From JACNIZ01 sp964344765 (GTDB lineage Bacteria; Planctomycetota; UBA1135): a stretch of 43,812 bases of DNA. Location of the stretch: assembly GCA_964344765.1 (NCBI GenBank), contig CAYFOM010000039.1, positions 1 through 43,812 on the forward strand, given 5' to 3'. How positions within the stretch are numbered: position 1 is the first letter of the stretch; every line of letters starts with the position of its first letter. A program made the translations under genes and the position numbers. Below the pieces are notes generated by a model. The model did not search any database. It was not told the DNA's origin and saw nothing but the letters and a program-made list of their open reading frames with translations. Of this stretch, positions 33,023-40,807 are shown piece after piece.

Positions 33023-34466
33023 TCAGTCTTCCTGAGGCGGTTCCGGTTCCCCATTCGGTTCCGGCTTACCAAATTTGCCGATGCAATCCGCGCAGGCAGA
33101 CCTCCAAGTTCCGAAATGCGCGTCTTTGGAATATTCGAAGGATTCAGCCAGCGGATCATTCGGCGCCCATTTCGCGGCGGGTGCACTTTGTTTCCCTCGC
33201 GCAAACCAACTCGGGTTATACACCCAGACCATTCCCGTGGAATGCACTTTGCACTTACCCGCAGATCCGTTGGGAGGCACCAGTCGACGGGAAGTTGTGC
33301 TCTCTATACGCGTGTTTGAATTTGGGTCCCAACGATACCGTTCGCATGCGGGGCAAGAGAGCAGGGTCAAAACACCTGGGAAGGCGTCAATGGTTGTAGA
33401 GAAAGCTGTGGTGTCTCCATAAAAAATCGAATGCGGATAACTGGGAAGAGCGACCTCCCATTCAAGATTCGAATTTTCCGGAATCTTCAGTGCCCCCATC
33501 TCAAGGTTGTGCACGCCGCAACGATACGGCCAACTATAGATAGGAAGAACCTGAACGGATTTACTCCACTTAGATTTCGACAAGATCGATGAATTCCTGC
33601 CGCGAGGATCTTTCAACCCAAAACCCTCTTCTCCAGCAATTTGCCATGCTTGTCCGCGTGGGAAAACATTAACGATCACATCTTGGCCATCACTCATACG
33701 GCAAATGATTTGTTCTTGGGGCTTTTCATCTCGTCTTATCAAACGCGCTTCCCCATTAATTTTGTACAGCCTGGAGGAATAGCGAGCTCCGAAAATCAAA
33801 CTTTCCAATTCCTGCATGGTTTGGGGAAATGCCCAGCCTAAGGATTTTTTCTCTTCGACGCGCAGCTCTCCATCGGCAGTAGTGTATTCCTGCTTGGGAA
33901 TGATCCGTTCCGCACAAAGGATGGCCGGACGTTGAGTACCGCGTTCGTAGCTCAGACTAGATTTCAGTTTGATGCTTCCACGTGACAAGCGATTCTTGAG
34001 CCCATCGCGAACTACGAATATGGGAAAAGGGACTCCCTCTGGGTATCCGATTTCATCCCAGAAAGAAATATCCGTTGCATTCCGGCATGACTCTTGCGAA
34101 GCATCCAATTCAAAAGAGTTTGTACTGTCATAGACTTCACGACCGGATCTCCATATCGCTAACCGGATTAAACTTCCATCGTCCATTTCGCGAAATCCAT
34201 TCCCCCTCAATTACCAGCTCCTGTAAGCGAACCAAGGCTTCCTCGCTCGCTGTCCACGCGGAATAAGTCGTCTTTTCTTCACTGGGTCTACCATTTCGAT
34301 GCCGAGTCATTCGGGTTAGTTTCGAAAAGCGTTTCGCCGCGACGATAGTTGGATTTCCAAGCTGGGCTTCAGCTTGCACACTGCATTCGAGAGGAAGCCC
34401 CAATCCATCGGGAAGCCCAATGACGGTGAGGCAGATGAATAAAGGGATAATGAGGCTGATGCTCAC
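33023..34466 (-). pseudogene. Hypothetical secreted protein with a frameshift at a G5 tract
   Basis: Two frames join here. The 5' frame starts with GTG at 34466 with a signal peptide (MSISLIIPLFICLTVIG) and runs through TTYSAWTASEEALVRLQELVIEG, then ends at 34137. The other frame, open from 34210, supplies the remaining 390 or so residues (REMDDGSLIRLAIWRSGREVYD and on). The switch falls at five G on the coding strand (plus-strand C5 at 34202-34206); removing one G gives VIEGNGFREMDDGSL without a break. The joined product has about 480 residues. I do not recognise the family; a CPxC pair (SCPACERYR) and CADC late in the protein suggest a metal site. The break may be a homopolymer error, a recent mutation or slippage. 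Confidence 0.6.
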
Positions 34467-34813
34467 TCTACATCGGAAACGCGGACGATGATGTTTGGGT
34501 GTCCTGCCTCGCCCATTTGATTCATGACGTCAACCACGCGAATGTGCCTGGTGTTGGGGTGGGCGCTGATCGTGATAGATTGTTCTTCAGAGACATCATG
34601 CTTTTTCAAAGCGTTCGGGATTCCGTCAAGCGGAATGGCCTCGCCATGGAAAACAAGACTCTCGTCTTCCAAAATCCATAGGACAAAATCACGCGCTTCT
34701 GGTTCTTGTTCACTTGAGGATTGAGCGTCCGTGGACTGATCATCGGTTGCTTGACAACTCAGCAGAAGTGGGAACATCAGCATGGAAGCAAGAAGTGACT
34801 TCAAAGTTGCCAT
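34463..34813 (-). CDS. Lipoprotein with an ExbD/TolR-like periplasmic domain
   Basis: The 116-residue protein starts at the ATG at 34813, with a lipoprotein signal ending in PLLLSC (Cys17), a low-complexity Asp/Ser/Gln linker, and a compact domain from about residue 45. This domain follows the ExbD/TolR periplasmic pattern: VFHGEAIPLDGIPNAL, EQSITISAHPNTRHIRVVDVMNQMGEAGHPNIIVRV. Normal ExbD has an N-terminal membrane helix with a proton-coupling Asp; here a lipid anchor replaces it, so this is not a motor subunit. It may bind a TonB- or TolA-like partner or peptidoglycan. The GTG of the downstream split gene overlaps its TGA. Confidence 0.7.
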   Translation of the reverse strand: MATLKSLLASMLMFPLLLSCQATDDQSTDAQSSSEQEPEARDFVLWILEDESLVFHGEAIPLDGIPNALKKHDVSEEQSITISAHPNTRHIRVVDVMNQMGEAGHPNIIVRVSDVE

Positions 34814-34817
34814 TTTT

Positions 34818-35072
34818 TTAATCCTTGGGGGAACGGATAAATTTTTCATAGCAGTCACAGCATAGCTCACCTAACGGAGACTGTAACCACTCCTTGCGGT
34901 TGGATCCGCTACTCGGGGCGTTGCAGATTAGGCAGTGAAGGTGCCCGTCCTCATTTTGGCCCGCAAGGGGCTCCCAGTCCGCAGAGCGCGCCAGAGCAAC
35001 AGTTTGGCGCAGATGCTTGGCGTTGACTTCTGCCCCATGAACTCGAATGCGCGGGTTGGATTGATCAGTCAC
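34818..35072 (-). CDS. Small zinc-ribbon-like hypothetical protein
   Basis: From the GTG at 35072 the product has 84 residues (MTDQSNPRIRVHGAEV). Two CxxC pairs are visible, HCLICNAP and LCCDCYEKF, about 25 residues apart, which suggests a structural zinc ribbon. There is no signal peptide. The same frame is open to 35165 but would run over the plus-strand AHSA1-like gene, so I use the internal GTG; no strong Shine-Dalgarno sequence decides it. It is 4 bases upstream of the ExbD-like lipoprotein gene. Confidence 0.55.
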   Translation of the reverse strand: MTDQSNPRIRVHGAEVNAKHLRQTVALARSADWEPLAGQNEDGHLHCLICNAPSSGSNRKEWLQSPLGELCCDCYEKFIRSPKD

Positions 35073-35125
35073 AGTTTTATCTTTGGATCCCTTTAAAGCA
35101 CCATGGTAGATAAACTGGCGTTGCA

Positions 35126-35572
35126 ATGAGAAGCAAATGCGTGCCCGATCCGAATGAACGACCACTGACCATGACCGTGGAACGGTTGATGAAAGCGTCG
35201 GCCGGTGAAATTTATGCGGCGTGGACGGAGCGGTTTGATTGCTGGTTTTCTCAGCCCGGCGAGACTTTGATGACGCCGGAAGTGGATGTGCCGTTTTTCT
35301 TTTACAACCGCCACGATTGGGGGCGTCATGCGCATTACGGTCGGTTTTTGGAATTGAAAAAAGATGAGCTGGTGGAAATGGCTTGGGTGACTGGTCAGGG
35401 CGGGACCGAGGGTGCCGAAACCGTCATTCGCGTCGAGCTGACTCCCCAGGAGAACGGCACCTTGTTGCGGCTCACTCACTCGGGGTTTTGCCATCAAGAA
35501 TCATGCAAGGGCCACGCCGACAACTGGCCCGAGGCTTTGGAAATTTTGGACGCCGCGCTCTGCGGGGGCTAG
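35126..35572 (+). CDS. AHSA1/SRPBCC-family protein
   Basis: The 148-residue protein has the SRPBCC (START-like) fold pattern of the AHSA1 group: VERLMKASAGEIYAAWTERFDCWFSQPGE at the N-terminus, GRHAHYGRFLELKKDELVEMAWVTGQGG in the centre and TPQENGTLLRLTHSGFCHQESCKGHADNWPEALEILDAAL at the end. The helix-grip fold binds hydrophobic ligands or protein partners; function in stand-alone bacterial members is mostly unknown. It is one of the few plus-strand genes and converges with the SnoaL-like gene. A 7-bp GGCGAGG/CCTCGTC hairpin between the two stops (35572-35595) may terminate both. Confidence 0.87.
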   Translation: MRSKCVPDPNERPLTMTVERLMKASAGEIYAAWTERFDCWFSQPGETLMTPEVDVPFFFYNRHDWGRHAHYGRFLELKKDELVEMAWVTGQGGTEGAETVIRVELTPQENGTLLRLTHSGFCHQESCKGHADNWPEALEILDAALCGG

Positions 35573-35595
35573 GCGAGGTCTACTTCCGCCTCGTC
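35572..35595. terminator. Possible bidirectional hairpin between convergent genes
   Basis: GGCGAGG (35572-35578) can pair with CCTCGTC (35589-35595), with one G-U pair, around a 10-base loop. It spans the short gap between the two convergent stops, and AATTTAG follows. There is no long T-run, so it is only a plausible terminator. Confidence 0.35.
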
Positions 35596-35957
35596 AATTT
35601 AGTGCGATCAAAATAGACTTCGTTCCTTCGAATTCGCCCGTGTTCATCGAATTGAACCAGGCACACGCCATCCACAACTACGGTTCCGTCGGCAGTTGGG
35701 ATTTCCGCACACCACTTGTTGACGAATCCGTCCTCCATCGGAATCGCGTCGGTCTGTCGCCAAATCCAATCCGGATTGGCCGCCAGCAATTTGCTTAGGT
35801 AGGCGAGCAATTCAGCTTTGCCGTTCACTCCGTTGGGGATTCCGGGATCAGCGTAGAAGCAATCGTCTGAATAGAAATCCGCTAGAGCCTCCGCGTTGCC
35901 GCCGGTCCATGCCGGTAGCCACCTTGATGCAAAATCCTGGGCTTCGCTTCTATTCAT
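35580..35957 (-). CDS. SnoaL/NTF2-like protein (nuclear transport factor 2 fold)
   Basis: A 125-residue single-domain protein with the standard NTF2-like start FASRWLPAWTGGNAEALADFYSDDCFYADPGIPNGVNGKAELLAYL, then beta strands IWRQTDAIP and WCAEIPTADGTVVVDGVCLVQFDEHGRIRRNEVYFD. It belongs to the broad SnoaL-like group, which includes small isomerases, dehydratases and ligand binders. The substrate is unknown. It is 1 base downstream of the cysteine-synthase-family gene, so the two are probably co-transcribed. Confidence 0.85.
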   Translation of the reverse strand: MNRSEAQDFASRWLPAWTGGNAEALADFYSDDCFYADPGIPNGVNGKAELLAYLSKLLAANPDWIWRQTDAIPMEDGFVNKWCAEIPTADGTVVVDGVCLVQFDEHGRIRRNEVYFDRTKLTRRK

Positions 35958-35958
35958 T

Positions 35959-36876
35959 TTAACACCACAAATCCGTCGACAAATATTTTAGACCAGTGTC
36001 GCACGCCAACGTGACGACGGTATGACCCGCGCCTAATCGTTCGGCGATTTGCAGAGATGCGACTACATTTGCACCCGTTGAAGTTCCCGCAAACAGAGCT
36101 TCTTCGTCGGCCAATCGTCGAGTCATGTGCATGGCCTCTTCGGTGGAAACCGTGCAAATTTCGTCGGCAAGGTCCGCGCTCCATCGCGGTGGAACAAAGC
36201 CGGGACCCACTCCTTCGATTTTATGAGGGCCGGGGTTGCCGCCGGATAGCACGGCCGATTCAGTGGGTTCTACAGCGACAATTTGAATGTTCGGCTGCAC
36301 GCTGCGCAAGAATCGCGAAACCCCAGTGATGCATTGTGCGGTGCCAACCGATTGCACGAAGGCATCAACCCGCTGGCTCGATTGCGTCCACATCTCTTTG
36401 GCGAGTGGCACGTAGCCGGCAGCGGCATCAGGATTATTGAACTGATCCGCGTAGAAACAATTCGGTTCCGCGCTGAGTTCCGCTGCACGCGCAATCATGC
36501 GCTGGATCAACTCCTTCGTGGTCTTTCCATTTTCACTAGCCAGCTCCTCCACCGTTGCACCTAGCGCGCGCATGTGATCACGCTTTTCGCGGCTAAACGC
36601 ATCCGCCGTAACCAGCGTGATGTCGATGCCCTTCGCCGCGCATACAAACGCCAAAGATGTTCCGGTACTTCCGCCGGTGTATTCCACCAATCGACCGTCA
36701 GCGCTCAATCGACCACTCTGAATTGCACCCTCAACCACCGAAAGCGCCATGCGGTCTTTCATACTGCCGGTTGGATTTTGGCTTTCGACTTTGACCAACA
36801 CACGCGCGGATCCATCTGGGACTATATTGCAGAGCTCCACCAGCGGCGTGTTTCCAATTGAGTCGAGGATGTTCAT
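35959..36876 (-). CDS. Cysteine synthase-family PLP enzyme (fold type II)
   Basis: The 305-residue protein is a tryptophan-synthase-beta-like PLP enzyme: GNTPLVEL near the N-terminus, the PLP lysine in NPTGSMKDR (K40), and a C-terminal ALFAGTSTGANV-type glycine loop. At the substrate loop it has EYTGGSTGTSLA where classical CysK has a TSGNTG loop, so it sits among the cystathionine-synthase/CysK relatives with altered specificity. The expected chemistry is beta-replacement on O-acetylserine or a similar activated serine. The second glycine-rich motif near residue 170 (VQSVGTAQCITGVSRFL) has Thr-Ala-Gln where CysK has GTGGT. It is followed by a SnoaL-like gene one base later. Confidence 0.87.
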   Translation of the reverse strand: MNILDSIGNTPLVELCNIVPDGSARVLVKVESQNPTGSMKDRMALSVVEGAIQSGRLSADGRLVEYTGGSTGTSLAFVCAAKGIDITLVTADAFSREKRDHMRALGATVEELASENGKTTKELIQRMIARAAELSAEPNCFYADQFNNPDAAAGYVPLAKEMWTQSSQRVDAFVQSVGTAQCITGVSRFLRSVQPNIQIVAVEPTESAVLSGGNPGPHKIEGVGPGFVPPRWSADLADEICTVSTEEAMHMTRRLADEEALFAGTSTGANVVASLQIAERLGAGHTVVTLACDTGLKYLSTDLWC

Positions 36877-36905
36877 TTACCGATTTGGGCTGACCGTCAT
36901 CAATT

Positions 36906-37289
36906 CTATGGAGAGACCTGTTGCTCAAACTTCTCATCGTCTTTGAATGCGCAAAGATTCCCATCGGGGTCCCTAAACTTGGCGACGGTCCCCCAGGTGT
37001 GTTCTTGGTAATCCACTTCGACACCTCTGGCTTGGATTTGCTCGGCAAAGTTTTTGACGTCGGGGACGTTCATTCGCAAGCAGGTGAAATCGTGTGGCGG
37101 TTTTTCCACGCCGTTTCGAGGGTCATCCACCTCCACCATCAAATAGCAGCCACCAAATTCAAAAGTGGTGGGGGTTTCGGTAGCGAACATAATTTCCAGC
37201 CCGAGCACCTCACGGTAAAAGCGGACACATTCCTCATACTTCTCCACGTAGAGAATGAATCCGGTTCGAGTGAATTGCTGATTCATCAT
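36906..37289 (-). CDS. Glyoxalase/bleomycin-resistance (VOC) family protein
   Basis: The 127-residue protein has the paired beta-alpha-beta-beta-beta motif of the vicinal oxygen chelate superfamily: TGFILYVEKYEECVRFYREVLGLEIMF, then FEFGGCYLMVEVDD, FTCLRMNVPDVKNFAEQIQARGVEVDYQEHTWGTVAKFRDPDGNLCAFKDD. The late acidic residue of the metal site would be in GNLCAFKDD. Functions in the family range from glyoxalase I to ring-cleaving dioxygenases and antibiotic binding, and the substrate cannot be told. It lies between the DUF1801 gene and the cysteine-synthase-like gene on the same strand, about 30 bases from each. Confidence 0.87.
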   Translation of the reverse strand: MMNQQFTRTGFILYVEKYEECVRFYREVLGLEIMFATETPTTFEFGGCYLMVEVDDPRNGVEKPPHDFTCLRMNVPDVKNFAEQIQARGVEVDYQEHTWGTVAKFRDPDGNLCAFKDDEKFEQQVSP

Positions 37290-37315
37290 TCCCTCGGCGG
37301 TTCCAGCAATTACTT

Positions 37316-37684
37316 TTACGCCAACGCCTGCCGACGTTCTTCAATCGCAGCTTGAATCAGGGAACGAACTGCGGCTTTATCCACGGCGTCCACATTTCGA
37401 ACCTTAATGTGGCGGAGCTTCTTGCCGGTGCCCTCAAGCAGGGAATCGGGGTCGGCGATGGACGCACCGTGATAAAAACCAAGGTTTACATGCTTAGCTT
37501 GCGGCGCGATGTACACGTAGTGCTCGCTCATCTTTTTCGGCCCGACGCCATAGCTGGCAATCTTTTGATTCGGCCAAATGATCTCTAAAAACTCGGAGTG
37601 GAGTTCGCTCACCAATTCCCGCAACGCCACGCAGATGGGGCCTAAATCCGGGTTGCTTTCTTGAACAAGTTCGTCGAAGTTCAT
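37316..37684 (-). CDS. DUF1801-family protein (YdhG-like)
   Basis: At 122 residues the protein matches the DUF1801 pattern: LRELVSELHSEFLEIIWPNQKIASYGVGPKKMSEHYVYIAPQAKHVNLGFYHGASIADPDSLLEGTGKKLRHIKVRNVDAVD. The family adopts a small alpha/beta fold shared with bacterial YdhG and some DNA-binding-like proteins. No catalytic role is known. It precedes the VOC gene and is 37 bases downstream of the SLC13-type transporter start region on the same strand, but the gap makes co-transcription uncertain. Confidence 0.85.
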   Translation of the reverse strand: MNFDELVQESNPDLGPICVALRELVSELHSEFLEIIWPNQKIASYGVGPKKMSEHYVYIAPQAKHVNLGFYHGASIADPDSLLEGTGKKLRHIKVRNVDAVDKAAVRSLIQAAIEERRQALA

Positions 37685-37721
37685 TTCGTTCTTTTTGATT
37701 TGCAGTGGATCCTGTCGCCAT

Positions 37722-39491
37722 CTAGTAGAACACCGGCAGCAGTAGCGATGCCAGCAGAAGGTAGACGATCGTAACCGGAATGCCCGGACGCAGGAAGTCG
37801 CGGAACAGATAGCCGCCCGGTCCGTAAACGATCAAGTTCGTCTTAAAGGAAACCGGCGTCAAGAACGAGCAGTTGGCGCCGAACGCGATGGCCATGACGA
37901 ACGGCAGCGGACCCACACCTTCAACCGCCGAACCAAGTTGATAAGCGATCGGCGTCATCACCGCGGCGGTGGCGTTGTTGGAAAGCACTTGGGTCAGCAT
38001 GGCCGCGGAAACCAGTAACGCGCCGAGCACAACTCGCAGTCCAAACGGTTCGGTGAAGCCGACGACTAGTTGCGCGGTGGATTCGGCGAGTCCGGTGGTT
38101 TCAAATGCCTTGCCCAGTGCCAGGGTGCCGGCCACTAGGCACAGCACGTCCCAGCTGACTGCTTCGTATGCTTTGGCGCTGGAAAGACAATTCGTCAACA
38201 CTACAAAAAGCGCTGCCACCAAAGCCGCCACCTCGATGGGAACCATTTTGGTGATCGCGAGCAGCACGAACAATCCCAAGCCCAAAGCGGCAAACGGTGC
38301 GCGTCGGGTGTCGCTGGCGATTTGATCGACGCCTTCTACCACCAACAGATCGCTGGAGGTGCGCAACTTACGCAGCGCCGTGTCGGATCCCTGCAGCAGC
38401 AAAACGTCGCCGGCGTGAAGTTGCAGTTGGCCGATTTCTTCGCGCAGGTGCGATCCATGACGCTGCAACGCAAACACGCCGACGTCAAAACGGTCGCGCA
38501 GCCCAAGCTCGGATACGCGTTGGCCCACCCATTCGGAATCGGGCGTGACCACGACCTCAAAAAGCGTATGGGCAACGCCGCGCACCGTATCGCCGCCTTG
38601 GCCGCGACTTTCTTCGGCGGTGCGCAATTTCATAACCGCTTCGGGACTGCCTTTTACGAGCAGCAAATCACCCTCTTGCAACTGAGCGTCGGGGCGCGGC
38701 ATGTGGATGACCTCTTCGTGCACGACCTCCAGCGGAGTGAGATCGTCGCTGAGCAATCCTTCGCTTTGCACGGTCTCCAGGTTCTTGCCCAAAAACGCCG
38801 AACCCTCCTGAATTTCGATTTCGGTCATGTACTCGGCCGCGACTCCGCGCTGGGTCAGCAGATCGAGCGACGCGCGTTTGGGCAGCAAGCGTCGGCGGAA
38901 AAGCAGAATGATCGCGCCGCCCGACAGCGCCAGAATCGCACCAAGCGGAGCAAAAGCGAACATGCCCAGCTCAAGGGTGCCGTCGGAAATTTCGCTGAGC
39001 GACGACGCCACGATCAGGTTGGTCGACGTGCCGATCAGCGTGCACGCGCCGCCCAGAATCGAAACGAATGAAAGCGGGATCAGCAGTTGGCTGGGCGGGT
39101 CGCCGATGCGGGTGGATAAGCCGAGCACCAGCGGCATGAAGATCAGCACCAGCGGCGTATTGTTGACGAAACCCGACAGCAACATCGTGATCAATAGGAT
39201 TCCGTAATAGGCGCGCATCGGCGTTGCGCTGCCGCCGGCAGCGATTCGGTCGGCCACCATTGCTGCCGCGCCGGTGCGCTCGACCGCGGCGGTGAGCACG
39301 TACATGCAGCCCACGGTGATCACCGCCGGATTCACAAAACCGGCGAAGGCTTCTCCAGTTCCGAGCACCCCACCGGTTGCCAATGCTGCGATGGTCAACA
39401 AGCCGGTGATCCCGGGCGGGATCCACTCGGTGACTAGCAGCAGTATCATCGCCGCAAGAACGACGAGCGTGATGATCGATTCTGGGGTCAT
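37722..39491 (-). CDS. SLC13/DASS-type ion transporter with two cytoplasmic RCK/TrkA-C domains
   Basis: This 589-residue protein has N- and C-terminal halves of membrane spans (about residues 1-210 and 400-589) around a soluble middle. The middle (about 215-300 and 310-395) holds two TrkA-C/RCK-like regulatory modules (EGSAFLGKNLETVQSEGLL; ADLLVVKGS-type LLLVKGSPEAVMKL; DVLLLQGSDTALRKL). Transport signatures are NNTPLVLIFMPLVLGL with SFVSILGGACTLIGTSTNLI in the first half, and LSNNATAAVMTPIAYQL in the second, the paired re-entrant hairpins of the family. Relatives carry sulfate or di/tricarboxylates with sodium. RCK domains suggest nucleotide or ion control. The substrate is not assignable by eye. 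Confidence 0.9.
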   Translation of the reverse strand: MTPESIITLVVLAAMILLLVTEWIPPGITGLLTIAALATGGVLGTGEAFAGFVNPAVITVGCMYVLTAAVERTGAAAMVADRIAAGGSATPMRAYYGILLITMLLSGFVNNTPLVLIFMPLVLGLSTRIGDPPSQLLIPLSFVSILGGACTLIGTSTNLIVASSLSEISDGTLELGMFAFAPLGAILALSGGAIILLFRRRLLPKRASLDLLTQRGVAAEYMTEIEIQEGSAFLGKNLETVQSEGLLSDDLTPLEVVHEEVIHMPRPDAQLQEGDLLLVKGSPEAVMKLRTAEESRGQGGDTVRGVAHTLFEVVVTPDSEWVGQRVSELGLRDRFDVGVFALQRHGSHLREEIGQLQLHAGDVLLLQGSDTALRKLRTSSDLLVVEGVDQIASDTRRAPFAALGLGLFVLLAITKMVPIEVAALVAALFVVLTNCLSSAKAYEAVSWDVLCLVAGTLALGKAFETTGLAESTAQLVVGFTEPFGLRVVLGALLVSAAMLTQVLSNNATAAVMTPIAYQLGSAVEGVGPLPFVMAIAFGANCSFLTPVSFKTNLIVYGPGGYLFRDFLRPGIPVTIVYLLLASLLLPVFY

Positions 39492-39515
39492 TTGGGGGGA
39501 AGGTCTCGATCTATT

Positions 39516-40094
39516 TTAGTCGACTGCTTTGCGTCGGAAGATCGTTCGCTGAATGCTGGATATTTCGAATGCTTGGACCTGCGGAAAATCGTCGCCGGCG
39601 GTGCTGGTTGCTGCGGTTGTCGAGGCGGATTCAGCATTCCAAACAAGAATTTCGTGGACCAAACTGCCGTCGTCTTTGAGGGTGTACTGCGAAACTAGAT
39701 AGTGGCCACCGACTTCAAACGGGGAAATGAGAACGCCATCGATCAGTCGTAGCTTGAGCAGGATTCCGTTTTGCTCATCCAGCGTGAAGCGCGTCGGGTC
39801 GTTCGGGTTTGGGATGACGCGATAATCCTTCAAGCCACGCTCAAGGTCGTTGTTGTAAACAGTGCGCCATTCGATGCTGCCGTCGGCGAGAGGTTGGATG
39901 CGCATCGATACGGGAATCGGTTTTGACGATGTGCCGCCGCGCAGGTTGACCATTTCACCTTGCCAATCTCCGAACCACTGCTCTAGATCGTGAGTGGGTT
40001 GCCCCAAGTCGGATTGGCTGGAGAAGGCGGCTGGAGTTTGACAACCAAGAATGCTGCAAGCGAAGGCAAGGAGGACCAAGTGGATTCCGCGCAT
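39516..40094 (-). CDS. Secreted lipoprotein with lipocalin-like barrel (hypothetical)
   Basis: A 192-residue lipoprotein with signal MRGIHLVLLAFACSILGC (Cys18). The mature part looks like a small beta-barrel: LEQWFGDWQGEMVNL at the start, GSIEWRTVYNNDLERGLKDYRVIPN, FTLDEQNGILLKLRLIDGVLISPFEVGGHYLVSQYTL. The GDWxG start is common to DUF1579- or THAP4/nitrobindin-like ligand-binding barrels, but I cannot confirm either. A histidine that could bind haem is not evident. It is 24 bases upstream of the transporter gene. Confidence 0.65.
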   Translation of the reverse strand: MRGIHLVLLAFACSILGCQTPAAFSSQSDLGQPTHDLEQWFGDWQGEMVNLRGGTSSKPIPVSMRIQPLADGSIEWRTVYNNDLERGLKDYRVIPNPNDPTRFTLDEQNGILLKLRLIDGVLISPFEVGGHYLVSQYTLKDDGSLVHEILVWNAESASTTAATSTAGDDFPQVQAFEISSIQRTIFRRKAVD

Positions 40095-40127
40095 TGATCC
40101 AAGCTTAGCAGCGCTAAATGGCAGGAG

Positions 40128-40529
40128 TTAGTCGGGCTTGACCCTCGTGAAGATTCCCGTTTCCGCTGGGGGATCTGCGGGCATCCACTCACCGTCTTCC
40201 GCAAATTTGGAGTGAGTCGCTTCGAAATTATCGTCGTCGATAAACCGAATCTCCAACGCGATGGAAAGTGACTTCATGTTCAGTTCCCCTTCAAAATGCA
40301 CAATTAGCAGAGTTGATTCACCTTCTTGTTCCAACTCCCATTGACCCATGAGTTCTCCGGTATCCAAATAGTAAGCCGTTCCATCCTCCCTAAAGTCAAA
40401 AGCATCGTTTTCATCCGCCGGTTCGGACACCACCCACTGGCCAACAATGGGTTGGTCGATCTTATTGGAGCACGCGCTCAAAGACAAAAGAGTGGCTAAT
40501 AAAATGAGAAGTGTAAGGGCTTTGTTCAT
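40128..40529 (-). CDS. Small hypothetical lipoprotein
   Basis: The start is the ATG at 40529 with a lipoprotein signal (MNKALTLLILLATLLSLSAC, Cys20); an upstream in-frame extension lies over the preceding gene and is excluded. The 133-residue product has a short beta-rich domain: IVGQWVVSEPADENDAFDFREDGTAYYL, LMGQWELEQEGESTLLIVHFEGELN. This is the pattern of small lipocalin-like 'GxW' calycin domains, in which the protein measures or binds a ligand. The exact family is unknown to me. It lies 6 bases after a small membrane protein gene and 33 bases before the barrel lipoprotein gene. Confidence 0.65.
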   Translation of the reverse strand: MNKALTLLILLATLLSLSACSNKIDQPIVGQWVVSEPADENDAFDFREDGTAYYLDTGELMGQWELEQEGESTLLIVHFEGELNMKSLSIALEIRFIDDDNFEATHSKFAEDGEWMPADPPAETGIFTRVKPD

Positions 40530-40534
40530 TGCAT

Positions 40535-40771
40535 TTAGGTTTGACGAGGACTGCGATACTTCCGTTTCATTTTGACATTCCATACCGCGCTAAAAATGGG
40601 TGCCGGCAGGTAGATCAAAGCCAGCCACCAAAGGTCCGGCCAACGGTTGATGATGACGACTAACAAAGTAATTCCAATCGCCAATCGAATCAGCCAGCGC
40701 CGCCATGCTCCATGAAGCATGTATTGCATCGCGGCGGCTTCAAATTCTTCTTTTTCTGACTCGTCGTTCAT
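40535..40771 (-). CDS. Small single- or double-span membrane protein
   Basis: A 78-residue protein with a charged N-terminus (MNDESEKEEFEAAAM), two hydrophobic segments (LIRLAIGITLLVVII and WWLALIYLPAPIFSAVW) and a basic tail (KMKRKYRSPRQT). The positive-inside rule puts both ends in the cytoplasm. I do not recognise the family. It is 6 bases upstream of the lipoprotein gene at 40128-40529 and follows the large secreted-protein gene by 37 bases. Confidence 0.65.
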   Translation of the reverse strand: MNDESEKEEFEAAAMQYMLHGAWRRWLIRLAIGITLLVVIINRWPDLWWLALIYLPAPIFSAVWNVKMKRKYRSPRQT

Positions 40772-40807
40772 CGATCCGTGGATCCATTGTACGACCGAGC
40801 AGATCGC

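Noticed and set aside
35073..35165. N-terminal extension of the zinc-ribbon protein
   Set aside because: It would overlap the coding region of the plus-strand AHSA1-like gene, and the zinc-ribbon and charged part begin after the GTG at 35072.
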